From Hymenobacter puniceus (GTDB lineage Bacteria; Bacteroidota; Bacteroidia; Cytophagales; Hymenobacteraceae): a stretch of 64,000 nt of DNA. How positions within the stretch are numbered: the stretch's first letter is position 1; each line of letters starts with the position of its first letter. Below, piece by piece: positions 42,504 through 50,189 of this stretch. Location: NCBI RefSeq assembly GCF_014333525.1, contig NZ_JACSCX010000002.1:620001-684000 (forward strand), given 5' to 3'. The translations under genes were made by a program, and so were the position numbers. The notes under the pieces are model-generated. The model was not told the DNA's origin. It searched no databases and saw nothing but the letters and a program-made list of their open reading frames with translations.

Positions 42504-44066
42504 TCAATGCGTGTATGGCCCCCAGTCTTCCTCAAAATAGCGGACTAGGGCTTGGTTGTTGAGCTGGTTGATGTCGGTGGGGATTTCGGCCATGTCGGGC
42601 GGGAAGTCCAGCATCTGGCGGATGGTGACGGGCGTGACGTAGCGCAGGTTGCGCGGCAATGGGCCGGCGTCGGGGCGCCAGTGGGCGTTTTCGCCGGCCA
42701 GTACGTAGCCCCACTCCCCAAATGAGGGCACGTAGCAATGGTAGGGCGTGGTGTGAAAGCCGGCCGCCTGCAGCGTGTGCGCAATGCACCAAAACGACTG
42801 CCGCGCCACGTAGGGTGAGGTGCTTTGCACCACAATCTTGCCGCCCGGCGCCAGCAGCCGGTGTAGCTCCTGATAAAACGCCGCCGAGTACAGCTTGCCG
42901 ATAGAGTAGTTGGCTGGGTCCGGGAAGTCGATGATCAGGCAGTCGTAGCGGGTGGTATCCTGGCGCACCCACTGGTAGGCGTCGCCGTTGATGACCTCAA
43001 CGCGCGGCGAAAAAAAGGCGCGCTTGTTGAGGGCCGTCAAGAGTGGGTTCTGGCGAAACAGCTGGGTCATGCCCGCGTCCAGGTCCACGAGGCGGATGCG
43101 TAGCTGCGGGTACTTGAGCAGCTCGCGCACCGCCAGGCCGTCGCCGCCGCCCAGCACCAGCACGCGGCGCGCCCGGGGCAGCGCCTGCATGGCGGGGTGC
43201 ACCAGGGCCTCGTGGTAGCGGTACTCGTCCTGGGAGCTGAACTGCAGGTTGCCGTTCAGAAATAGGCGCAGCTCGCGCTGGTTTTTGGTGAGTACGATGC
43301 GCTGGTACTGGGTGCTTTTGGCGTAAATCACTTGATCCTGGAACGCCAGGGTTTCAGTGTAGCGCTGGATGCGGCCGGCATAAGCGAACGTGAAAGCCAG
43401 CGCCAGCAGCGCCACGCCCATCAGGGTGGCGAAGCCGCGGCGGTAGGGGCGGGTTTCGGGGAAGCGGTACAGCGCCACGGCGGCCACCACCACGTTCAGG
43501 GTGCCAAATAGCAGCGACGTACGCATCAGCCCCAGCTGCGGCACCAGCACCAGCGGAAAAATCAAAGACGCCAGCAGCGCCCCGATGTAGTCGACGGTGA
43601 ACACGCGCGACACCAAGTCCTTGAACTCGTAGCGGTTTTCCAGAATCCGCATCAGCAGCGGAATCTCCAGCCCCACCAGAATGCCCGTGAGGCCTACCAG
43701 CGCGTACAGAATCAGCCGGAACGAGGCCACATACTCGAACAGCACGAACAGCAGCGGCGCCGAAAAGCCGCCGACCAGCCCCACCAGAATTTCCAGCCGG
43801 ATAAACCACTTCAGCAGCGGCCCGCCCAGGTACCTCGACAGCCACGAGCCCACGCCCATCGAAAACAGGTAGGCCCCAATGATGGTGGAAAACTGCGTGA
43901 CTGAGTCGCCGAGCAGATAGGAGGCCAGCGTGCCCGCAATCAGCTCGTAAATCAGCCCGCAGGTGGCAATCACGAACACCGAGCCCAGCAGCAGCACCGA
44001 CTGCGCCTCCTGCCGCGCCGTGCCGCGCCGCACCGATCCGGGCGCTTCGGCAGTGGCGTTACCCAT
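42504..44066 (-). CDS. Membrane-fused spermidine-synthase-like protein
   Basis: 520 residues. The N-terminal ~230 residues form about seven membrane helices (LIYELIAGTLASYLLGDSVT, GAYLFSMGVGSWLSRYLGG, LVGLEIPLLMRILENR). The C-terminal cytoplasmic domain is an aminopropyltransferase/SAM-binding fold: RVLVLGGGDGLAVRELLKYP with the GGGDG loop near residue 305, VDLDAGM, and catalytic-type Asp in LIIDFPDPANYSIGKLYSAA. This is the polyamine synthase family, joined to a membrane anchor. It would transfer an aminopropyl group from decarboxylated AdoMet near the membrane. It overlaps the DUF350 stop by 8 bp, so they are translationally coupled. Confidence 0.9.
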   Translation of the reverse strand: MGNATAEAPGSVRRGTARQEAQSVLLLGSVFVIATCGLIYELIAGTLASYLLGDSVTQFSTIIGAYLFSMGVGSWLSRYLGGPLLKWFIRLEILVGLVGGFSAPLLFVLFEYVASFRLILYALVGLTGILVGLEIPLLMRILENRYEFKDLVSRVFTVDYIGALLASLIFPLVLVPQLGLMRTSLLFGTLNVVVAAVALYRFPETRPYRRGFATLMGVALLALAFTFAYAGRIQRYTETLAFQDQVIYAKSTQYQRIVLTKNQRELRLFLNGNLQFSSQDEYRYHEALVHPAMQALPRARRVLVLGGGDGLAVRELLKYPQLRIRLVDLDAGMTQLFRQNPLLTALNKRAFFSPRVEVINGDAYQWVRQDTTRYDCLIIDFPDPANYSIGKLYSAAFYQELHRLLAPGGKIVVQSTSPYVARQSFWCIAHTLQAAGFHTTPYHCYVPSFGEWGYVLAGENAHWRPDAGPLPRNLRYVTPVTIRQMLDFPPDMAEIPTDINQLNNQALVRYFEEDWGPYTH

Positions 44067-44274
44067 GAATGGCCGAGCTGATAATCAACGCTACGGCAAT
44101 CATAAACGCTGCGCCCAGAATGGCCAGAGCCGTGTTGTGCTCTTCCACAATCTCCTTCCAGAGCATGCGCGGCGAGAGTTTTTCGATGACAACAAACGAC
44201 AGCACCAGAATCAGAATGCCCAATACTGAATAGATAACGGACGCGGCAATGAGCTTGAAGTTGAGGTATTCCAT
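44059..44274 (-). CDS. DUF350 membrane protein
   Basis: 71 residues with two hydrophobic segments (LIAASVIYSVLGILILVLSF, ALAILGAAFMIAVALIISSA) joined by an EKLSPRMLWKEIVEEHNT loop, the DUF350 pattern (here a single unit). DUF350 proteins are small inner-membrane subunits that recur in the same neighbourhoods as DUF4178, spermidine-synthase-like and SpeD-like genes. Its stop overlaps the next gene's ATG by 8 bp. A family A repeat lies just upstream. Confidence 0.88.
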   Translation of the reverse strand: MEYLNFKLIAASVIYSVLGILILVLSFVVIEKLSPRMLWKEIVEEHNTALAILGAAFMIAVALIISSAIHG

Positions 44275-44315
44275 GAATCGAGGTGATGAAGTGATGGAGT
44301 GATGGGGTAAGAAGG

Positions 44316-44430
44316 ACCGTCATGCTGAGCTTGTCGAAGCATCTCTACCGCTTCGTTGCAATGCTGTTAGTTGCACTGCCGGTTGATTAGCCAGAGGTAG
44401 AGATGCTTCGGCTTCGCTCAGCATGACGGT
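44316..44430. repeat. Dispersed inverted repeat, family A copy 3 (inside operon)
   Basis: Arms 44316-44349 and 44396-44430 are near-perfect complements over 15 + 15 bp (ACCGTCATGCTGAGC and CGAAGCATCTCTACC) with a small central bulge of 4 versus 5 nt. The spacer is 46 bp. It lies between the small membrane-protein gene and DUF350, both minus strand, so it would appear in the operon mRNA as a long hairpin. Confidence 0.87.
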
Positions 44431-44446
44431 CTGTGAAGCCCAGACG

Positions 44447-44629
44447 CTACTTATGATAAAACCGGGCGTGGCCGCTGCGCGAGCCGGTGGTGCGGCTGCC
44501 TTCGGGGTTTTCGTTGTCGTCGCCGAGCAGGCGCACGCCATTCAGGCCGGCCCACAGAAATACGCCGTAAATCAGCAGCGCCACAGCCGCGTAGTAGCGG
44601 ATGGCAAGCAGGGAGCGGATAAAGTCCAT
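44447..44629 (-). CDS. Small single-pass membrane protein
   Basis: 60 residues: basic N-terminus, one hydrophobic helix (YYAAVALLIYGVFLWAGL), then a polar tail (GDDNENPEGSRTTG). Its start codon is 12 bp after the DUF4178 stop codon in the same direction, so it is part of the operon. It is too short to name; it may be a subunit with DUF350. Confidence 0.75.
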   Translation of the reverse strand: MDFIRSLLAIRYYAAVALLIYGVFLWAGLNGVRLLGDDNENPEGSRTTGSRSGHARFYHK

Positions 44630-44641
44630 GGCAGTAGGGCG

Positions 44642-46006
44642 TTAGGAGTTGTCGGTGGGGCCATAGTTGCTGTTCAGCCAGCGCGTCGCCTCGTGGGAGT
44701 AGCGCCGCCAGTATTGCACGGCCGGATACAGCGCCAGCAGCAGCAGCGCCAGTATGCCATTGGATTGCAGCGGCGTATGCTGGCTGGCGGTGAGGCGTAG
44801 CGGCAAATCCATACCGTTTTCCGTGACGGGGTAGAGCGTGAGGTGGTAGCGGCCCGATGGAATATTAGCCAGCGTGGCGTCTTCGTCTTTGCTGCCTTCC
44901 TGCCAGCTTTCACCGCCCTCCACGCCAGTATAGAACTCCAGACTTTTGGTGAATTCGTAGCTCTGGCCGGTACGTTCGTTCACCAGCGTCACGGGCACTT
45001 CCAGCCACTGGTTGTGGAGCGTCGTCGATTCCAGCTCGAACTGCAGCGCGGCCGGGCCCGTCACCTCAAACGGCTTTGATACCAGCACCGTGTTGCTGCC
45101 CGCCGCCATTGCCTCGGTGGCGGCCGGACTCACTTCGCCGCCCGGCGACGCCCGGCCCGTGGAAAACTCTTCACGCAGCAGTTGCTTTTCGGGCTTGATG
45201 AACAGCAGTGCCAGTTGGGTCAGCACTACCAACAGCATCATCAGCAAGCTAAACGTGCGCAGCGTTGGCCAGGTAGTTTGGGCCGGGGCGGGCTGCACGG
45301 CACCCACGCCGCTGCGGTACGGCAGCGAGTCGCGCGCCACGCCGAAAGCTGCAGCTATTTCATCGGGCTCCAGATGTTCGCCCTTATACCACTTCGCCGG
45401 GCCTTTGCCAGGGTCTCTTTCGCGCACCAGCATGTGGGGCGGCGCAATGTATTCGGTGATGGTGAGCTTCTGGTCTGCCCGAAAGTCCCAGTCGAACTCG
45501 CCGGCCGCGTACAATACTCTCGGCTGATAGCTGTTGTAGATGTGGTAGTCGTCCTCCACCTCATCAATGTACGCGCCGCGGCCGGTAGCGTGGCCGATGA
45601 CGCGGTAGTCGCGGCCAGCGGGTTCCAGCAGCAGCCAGTGGCCCTCGTACACGGCCAGCTGGCAGTAGGCGCCCGTCTGATCGTGGCGCAGCATATATTC
45701 CTGCCACTGATAGGCGGCGTGTTTTTCGCGGCGCAGCTGGAAGCCCAGCACCCGGTAGGGCTGGCCCCGCAAGGTGCCCGTCGTGCCGAGCGGTAGCACA
45801 ATAGGCAGCGTGGACTCGCCCTCGAACTTGCCCAGAATCTGAGGCTTTTTGGTGAGGTCGTGCGTTTCAAAGTACGTGAGGCACTTCGGGCAGACGAAAA
45901 AGGCGCTGTTGAGCTGGTCGAAGTAGGGCACGCTGTGCTGGCAGCGCGGGCACGGCAGCTGGGCCGGAGCCGGAGCAGCAACAGAGGCGGTAGTGGTTTC
46001 GCTCAT
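44642..46006 (-). CDS. DUF4178 protein with zinc ribbon and two membrane helices
   Basis: 454 residues. Zinc-ribbon pairs CPRC (C19, C22) and CPKC (C39, C42), then one DUF4178 domain (~55-230: GTLRGQPYRVLGFQLRREKH, WQEYMLRHDQTGAYCQLAVY). A membrane helix follows near 250-270 (FSLLMMLLVVLTQLALLFI), an extracytoplasmic beta domain, then a second helix near 425-441. DUF4178 is known mainly from neighbourhoods with spermidine-synthase-like, SpeD-like, DUF350 and PspA-type genes. Its ATG overlaps the SpeD stop (ATGA, 46003-46006), so translation is coupled. Confidence 0.9.
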   Translation of the reverse strand: MSETTTASVAAPAPAQLPCPRCQHSVPYFDQLNSAFFVCPKCLTYFETHDLTKKPQILGKFEGESTLPIVLPLGTTGTLRGQPYRVLGFQLRREKHAAYQWQEYMLRHDQTGAYCQLAVYEGHWLLLEPAGRDYRVIGHATGRGAYIDEVEDDYHIYNSYQPRVLYAAGEFDWDFRADQKLTITEYIAPPHMLVRERDPGKGPAKWYKGEHLEPDEIAAAFGVARDSLPYRSGVGAVQPAPAQTTWPTLRTFSLLMMLLVVLTQLALLFIKPEKQLLREEFSTGRASPGGEVSPAATEAMAAGSNTVLVSKPFEVTGPAALQFELESTTLHNQWLEVPVTLVNERTGQSYEFTKSLEFYTGVEGGESWQEGSKDEDATLANIPSGRYHLTLYPVTENGMDLPLRLTASQHTPLQSNGILALLLLALYPAVQYWRRYSHEATRWLNSNYGPTDNS

Positions 46007-46356
46007 CGGCGCACTTCCGTTTTGGTGATTTCAATGCCTTCAAAAAATACCAGCGTGGCGGCATATAGCTGCCGGGCGCGGTCGGCGTTGTCGCGCTGGT
46101 AGTTGCTCAGAAACACGTCGAAGGTAGCGCGGCCGTACTCGGGCCAGGTGTGGACACTCAGGTGCGACTCGGTGAGGGCCAGCACGGCCGTGAACGAGTT
46201 GTTCGGGAATTGGTGGTAGGCGGCGCCCACCTCCTGCAAACCCAGCGCCGCCACCTGCGTCTCGAAAAAGCGGCGGCAGGCATCCATATCGGTAAGAGGG
46301 CCGGCGGTGGCCGCAAACGTGGCCAGTACGTGCAGGCCCGGAGAATAGTCAGACAT
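46003..46356 (-). CDS. speD: SpeD-like S-adenosylmethionine decarboxylase, catalytic Cys replaced
   Basis: 117 residues, normal length for the prokaryotic proenzyme. The self-processing region is TESHLSVHTWPEYG, so the cleavage pair is E63-S64 (yielding the pyruvoyl group), with H65 and H69 kept. In the standard enzyme the proton-donating Cys follows the DVFT segment; here the sequence is DVFLSN, so residue 84 is Ser. Decarboxylated AdoMet would feed the aminopropyltransferase in this operon. The Cys loss means activity may be reduced or the substrate changed. It is the first gene of the cluster and overlaps DUF4178. Confidence 0.87.
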   Translation of the reverse strand: MSDYSPGLHVLATFAATAGPLTDMDACRRFFETQVAALGLQEVGAAYHQFPNNSFTAVLALTESHLSVHTWPEYGRATFDVFLSNYQRDNADRARQLYAATLVFFEGIEITKTEVRR

Positions 46357-46676
46357 AGAGCATAGTGCGGCCAGGATGGCCGGGCGCCCCGCGTGGTGGC
46401 GGCCGGCTGACAGGCAATATTACATAGATGGCTCCCAACCGCCCAAGGCCCGCGCCGTATTTGTGGGGCCTGCCGTTCCGGTCCGACGGCTTTTTCAGCC
46501 GTCCGACCGGTTGTCGCCTGCTGATGTTGTTTATGTCCGGTAAGTGTTGTGCCGATGGCGCGACCTTCAACCGGTCGGACGGCTGAAAAAGCCGTCCGAC
46601 CGGGACGGGCAGCGGCGCGTTCCACTACCTTTCGGCCTTCAAACTCCACCACCCATCCCCCACATTCTCCTTTCTT
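46357..46676. other. Divergent intergenic region
   Basis: The 320 bp between the divergent speD-like and aspA genes. It holds the nested palindrome listed at 46478-46603 and little else; I see no clear promoter box. An in-frame minus-strand reading through here is a shadow. Confidence 0.6.
46478..46603. repeat. Nested palindrome: inverted repeat of a palindrome
   Basis: Arms 46478-46513 and 46568-46603 are 36 bp reverse complements with one mismatch. Each arm is itself a palindrome: in the right arm GGTCGGACGGC (46573-46583) pairs perfectly with GCCGTCCGACC (46591-46601) around TGAAAAA; the left arm has one mismatch. The spacer is 54 bp. Confidence 0.9.
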
Positions 46677-48086
46677 ATGCAGCAGAACTTCCGGCTTGAG
46701 CACGATTTCCTGGGCGAGCGTGAAATTCCCGCCACCGCCTACTACGGCATCCAGACGCTGCGGGCCCTCGAAAACTTCCACATCACGGGCATTCCGCTGC
46801 GGGTGGAGCCGCTGTTTGTGCAGGCATTGGCCTTCGTGAAGAAAGCCGCCGCCCTCACCAACCGCGACCTGGGCGTGCTGCCCGCCCCCATCGCCAACGC
46901 CATTGCCCAGGCCTGCGACCGGGTAGCCACCGGCGAGTTCGATGGCGAGTTCCTGACCGACATGATTCAGGGCGGGGCCGGCACTTCCGTGAACATGAAC
47001 GCCAACGAGGTAATTGCCAACGTGGCGCTCGAAATCATGGGCCACGAGAAAGGCCAGTACGAGTTCTGCCACCCCAACAACCACGTCAACTGCTCCCAAA
47101 GCACCAACGACGCCTACCCGACGGCCTTCCGCATTGCGCTCAGCAACAAACTGATAGGCTACAGCGCTGTGCTCGGTGAGCTGGCTGAAGCCTTTGCCAG
47201 CAAGGGCACCGAGTTCCGCGACATCCTGAAAATGGGCCGCACCCAGCTTCAGGATGCCGTGCCAATGAGCATGGGCGACGAGTTCCGCGCCTTCGCCACC
47301 AACCTGCGCGAAGAGCTGTTGCGCATCGAGGATTCGCGCCGGCTGATTTCGGAAATTAACATGGGCGCCACCGCCATCGGCACCCGCGTGAATGCGCCCG
47401 ACGGCTACGCTGAGCTGGTAACCGAGCATCTGCGCACCATCACCGGCCTCGACCTGAGCCTCGCCGGCGACCTGATTGAAGCTACCTATGATACCGGCGC
47501 CTACGTGCAGCTCTCGGGCGTGCTAAAGCGCACCGCCGTGAAGCTGAGCAAGATCTGCAACGACTTACGCCTGCTGTCCTCAGGCCCGCGCTGCGGCATC
47601 AACGAAATCAACCTGCCGGCGCTGCAGCCCGGCTCCAGCATCATGCCCGGCAAAGTGAACCCCGTAGTGCCCGAGGTGGTGAACCAGACGGCGTTCTACG
47701 TCATCGGGGCCGACCTCACGGTGACTATGGCTGCCGAAGCCGGCCAGCTGCAGCTCAACGTCATGGAGCCGGTTATTAGCTTCGCGCTCTTCACCAGCAT
47801 CAGCTACATGACCAACGCCTGCCGCACCCTGCGCGAGAAGTGCGTGGTGGGCATTACGGCCAATAAGGAGCACGCCGAAAACTTGGTGCGCAACAGCATC
47901 GGTATCGTCACGCAGCTTAACCCCGTGCTGGGCTACGAGGCCTCGGCCGAAATTGCTAAAGAGGCCCTCAAAACCGGCAAATCCGTCCACACCATTGCCG
48001 TAACCGAGCGGCAGCTGCTCACCCAGGAGAAGTGGGACGAAATCTTCACGTTCGAAAACCTCATTCGGCCGGGCTTTATTCGGTAG
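46677..48086 (+). CDS. aspA: Aspartate ammonia-lyase
   Basis: 469 residues, full length. Signature of the fumarase/aspartase superfamily GSSIMPGKVNP near residue 320, with earlier conserved GTSVNMNANEVIANVALEIMG (quoted in part: GTSVNMNANEVIAN), NNHVNCSQSTNDAYPTAFR and LSGVLKRTAVKLSKICNDLR. It converts L-aspartate to fumarate and ammonia in the cytoplasm. Aspartase and fumarase are close relatives; the residues here fit aspartase. Flanked upstream by the nested palindrome. Confidence 0.93.
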   Translation: MQQNFRLEHDFLGEREIPATAYYGIQTLRALENFHITGIPLRVEPLFVQALAFVKKAAALTNRDLGVLPAPIANAIAQACDRVATGEFDGEFLTDMIQGGAGTSVNMNANEVIANVALEIMGHEKGQYEFCHPNNHVNCSQSTNDAYPTAFRIALSNKLIGYSAVLGELAEAFASKGTEFRDILKMGRTQLQDAVPMSMGDEFRAFATNLREELLRIEDSRRLISEINMGATAIGTRVNAPDGYAELVTEHLRTITGLDLSLAGDLIEATYDTGAYVQLSGVLKRTAVKLSKICNDLRLLSSGPRCGINEINLPALQPGSSIMPGKVNPVVPEVVNQTAFYVIGADLTVTMAAEAGQLQLNVMEPVISFALFTSISYMTNACRTLREKCVVGITANKEHAENLVRNSIGIVTQLNPVLGYEASAEIAKEALKTGKSVHTIAVTERQLLTQEKWDEIFTFENLIRPGFIR

Positions 48087-48093
48087 TTGTGTT

Positions 48094-48252
48094 ATGAGGT
48101 GATGAGAGGTTGCAAGAAAAGAACGTCATTCCGAGCCTGCGAGGAATCTCGCGTGCTGACGTTGGAACGACCAGAGTTACCACGCTGGCGAGATGCTTCG
48201 GCTGCACCTCTGCATGACGTTCTTAGGTTGTCACCTGTTACTTGTCACCTCA
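48094..48252. repeat. Composite inverted repeat (family A arms plus outer arms)
   Basis: Outer arms (TGAGGTGATGAG... from 48094 and ...TTGTCACCTCA to 48252) and inner family A-like arms 48121-48161 and 48181-48222 (GAACGTCATTCCGAG and TGCATGACGTTC) pair imperfectly. The two inner arms belong to different family A variants, as if assembled from two elements. The region lies between convergent aspA and the GNAT gene. Confidence 0.6.
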
Positions 48253-48801
48253 TTACCTCGCAACTCGCTCCAGCAGCACGATAGGCGCGTCGTGGTAAAT
48301 GGGGCGCGCTATTTCCTGATAGCCAAATTTGGCGGCCAGCGCCAGCGAGGCCACGTTTTCGGGGTCGATGATGCAGACGGTGGGGGAGTTGCCGAAGTGT
48401 GCATCGCCCCAGGCTACGATGGCGGCTACGGCTTCGGTGCCGTAGCCGCCGCGGTGCAGGCGCGGGGCCAGCACCCAGCCGGCTTCGGGCACGCCGGCTA
48501 TGGAAGGCGTCAGGTCGCGGTGCAGCTCCGCAAAGCCTACGGCTCCGCTGAAGCGGCCGGTAGCTTTTTCCTCCACAGCCCAGTAGCCGTAGCCCAGCCA
48601 CGACCAATGCCCCCGGTGGCATAGCATGCGCCGCCACACGTCCTCAGCCGAATGCGGCTTACCCCCCAGGAAGCGGTAAAATGCCGGGTCCTGATGTAAG
48701 GCGGCAAACTCCACTGCATCTTCGGGGCGGAAGCTGCGCAGCAGCAAGCGGTCCGTAGACAGCGTCGGGATGGTTTCGGTAGGAGGCAGGGGAAGCGGCA
48801 T
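48253..48801 (-). CDS. GNAT N-acetyltransferase (RimJ/RimL type)
   Basis: 182 residues from the ATG at 48801 (MPLPLPPTETIPT). It opens TLSTDRLLLRSFRPEDAVEF, the usual RimJ/RimL entry. The acetyl-CoA-binding segment contains VLAPRLHRGGYGTEAVAAIV with the Q/RxxGxG/A-like turn, and SLALAAKFGYQEIARPI ends it. It acetylates an amine of a protein N-terminus or small molecule; the substrate is not predictable. A longer in-frame extension runs to 48903 but lacks family features. Confidence 0.9.
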   Translation of the reverse strand: MPLPLPPTETIPTLSTDRLLLRSFRPEDAVEFAALHQDPAFYRFLGGKPHSAEDVWRRMLCHRGHWSWLGYGYWAVEEKATGRFSGAVGFAELHRDLTPSIAGVPEAGWVLAPRLHRGGYGTEAVAAIVAWGDAHFGNSPTVCIIDPENVASLALAAKFGYQEIARPIYHDAPIVLLERVAR

Positions 48802-48936
48802 ACAACGTGTCAGTGGGTGAGGCGGGAAGATAAGCGAGGCTACCGAAGATGCCATGTCCGGCCGTCTGGCCCAATAGGTTTCCGGCAACATCTGGCACAC
48901 CAAATGATGCCGGAAGCTTGGCTGACGTTACTTTTA

Positions 48937-48950
48937 CGCAAACGATTGCA
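48937..48950. promoter_or_regulatory. Putative LacI-family operator upstream of galM
   Basis: CGCAAACGATTGCA is a 14 bp imperfect palindrome centred on CG, matching the sites near galK. A TACTTTTA at 48929-48936, a near fit to the -7 consensus TAnnTTTG, directly precedes it. The galM ATG is 118 bp downstream. Confidence 0.65.
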
Positions 48951-49067
48951 CTCGCAGGCCTAGCAAGCTTTGGCTATGCAGTTTGGTCTGTTAGCTTCCG
49001 GCAGTCGTATTCAATCTGCAGCTTGTGCCACCAGCACGTACTTGTATTTCCTGTTTATCTGTTTCTG

Positions 49068-50189
49068 ATGTCTGGTTCGTCTACTTCCGTATCCACTGCC
49101 GCAAACCTCAGTTCTTCAGAAGCCATTGTGGCAGCTGATTTTGGCCGTACGGCTGATGGTGTTTTAACTCAGCTTTACACGTTGCGCAATGCGCAGGGGT
49201 TGCAGGTGAGTATCACCAGTTACGGCGGCACCATCACGCAGCTACTTGTTCCCGATAAAGCCGGAACGCTGAGCGACATCGTGCTGGGCTTCGACCATCT
49301 GGATGGCTACCAAAGTCCGACTTACACCAAGGCAGGGCCTTATTTCGGGGCGTTGATTGGGCGCTACGGCAACCGCATTGCCGGCGGGCGTTTTCAGCTC
49401 AACGGCCACAAGTACTCACTGGCTGCCAACAACAACGGCAACGCCCTGCACGGCGGTGTCCACGGTTTCGACAAAGTAGTGTGGCAGGCCGAGCCCGGCG
49501 TCAGCGCGGAAGGCCCAACGCTGCGGCTGCGCTACCGAAGCCCGGATGGTGAGGAAGGGTACCCCGGCAATCTGGATGTGACAGTGGTCTACACGCTCAC
49601 CCACGATAACACCCTGCGCATCGAGTACTCAGCCACCACCGACCAGCCCACCCCGGTCAACCTCACCAACCACACCTACTTCAACCTGGCCCTGGGTAGC
49701 AGCGCCGACGTGCTGAGCCACGAAATCCAGCTGGCTGCCGACCGCTACACGGTAGTAGGCGAAAACCAGATTCCGACCGGAGAGTTGCGGCCCGTGGCCG
49801 GTACGCCGTTCGATTTCACCACGCCGCAACCCATCGGCAGCCGGATTGCGCAGGTGCCGGGCGGCTACGACCACAATTGGGTGCTGCGGCCGGCCACAAA
49901 GCTGCGTAGCGCGGCTTCGGTGTATGAGCCCACCACCGGCCGGACGCTGGATGTGGAAACCACCGAGCCGGGCGTGCAGTTCTATACCGGCAATTTCCTG
50001 GATGGCTCCTTAACCGGTAAAGCGGGCATAGTGTATGGCAAGCATGCTGGCTTTTGCCTGGAAACGCAGCATTTCCCTGATTCGCCCAACCAGCCAGCCT
50101 TCCCAAACACTATTCTGGAGCCCGGCCAAACGCTTGCTTCCACCACCGTCTACCGTTTCGGGGTACGCTCGGCAGAGCAAGAGGCCTAG
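49068..50189 (+). CDS. galM: Aldose 1-epimerase (mutarotase)
   Basis: 373 residues from the ATG at 49068 (MSGSSTSVSTAAN); an in-frame extension upstream covers the operator region and is less likely. Conserved features: ITSYGGTITQLLVPDK, GRYGNRIAGGRF, NGNALHGGVHGFD, NLTNHTYFNLA (catalytic His) and GFCLETQHFPDSPNQ (catalytic Glu). It interconverts alpha and beta galactose to supply galactokinase. The galactose operon and its LacI regulator follow, convergent: the galM stop overlaps the lacI stop by 3 bp. Confidence 0.93.
   Translation: MSGSSTSVSTAANLSSSEAIVAADFGRTADGVLTQLYTLRNAQGLQVSITSYGGTITQLLVPDKAGTLSDIVLGFDHLDGYQSPTYTKAGPYFGALIGRYGNRIAGGRFQLNGHKYSLAANNNGNALHGGVHGFDKVVWQAEPGVSAEGPTLRLRYRSPDGEEGYPGNLDVTVVYTLTHDNTLRIEYSATTDQPTPVNLTNHTYFNLALGSSADVLSHEIQLAADRYTVVGENQIPTGELRPVAGTPFDFTTPQPIGSRIAQVPGGYDHNWVLRPATKLRSAASVYEPTTGRTLDVETTEPGVQFYTGNFLDGSLTGKAGIVYGKHAGFCLETQHFPDSPNQPAFPNTILEPGQTLASTTVYRFGVRSAEQEA

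Noticed and set aside
48849..49067. Longer start for galM
   Set aside because: It would translate through the operator and promoter-like box; the ATG at 49068 gives a normal-length enzyme.
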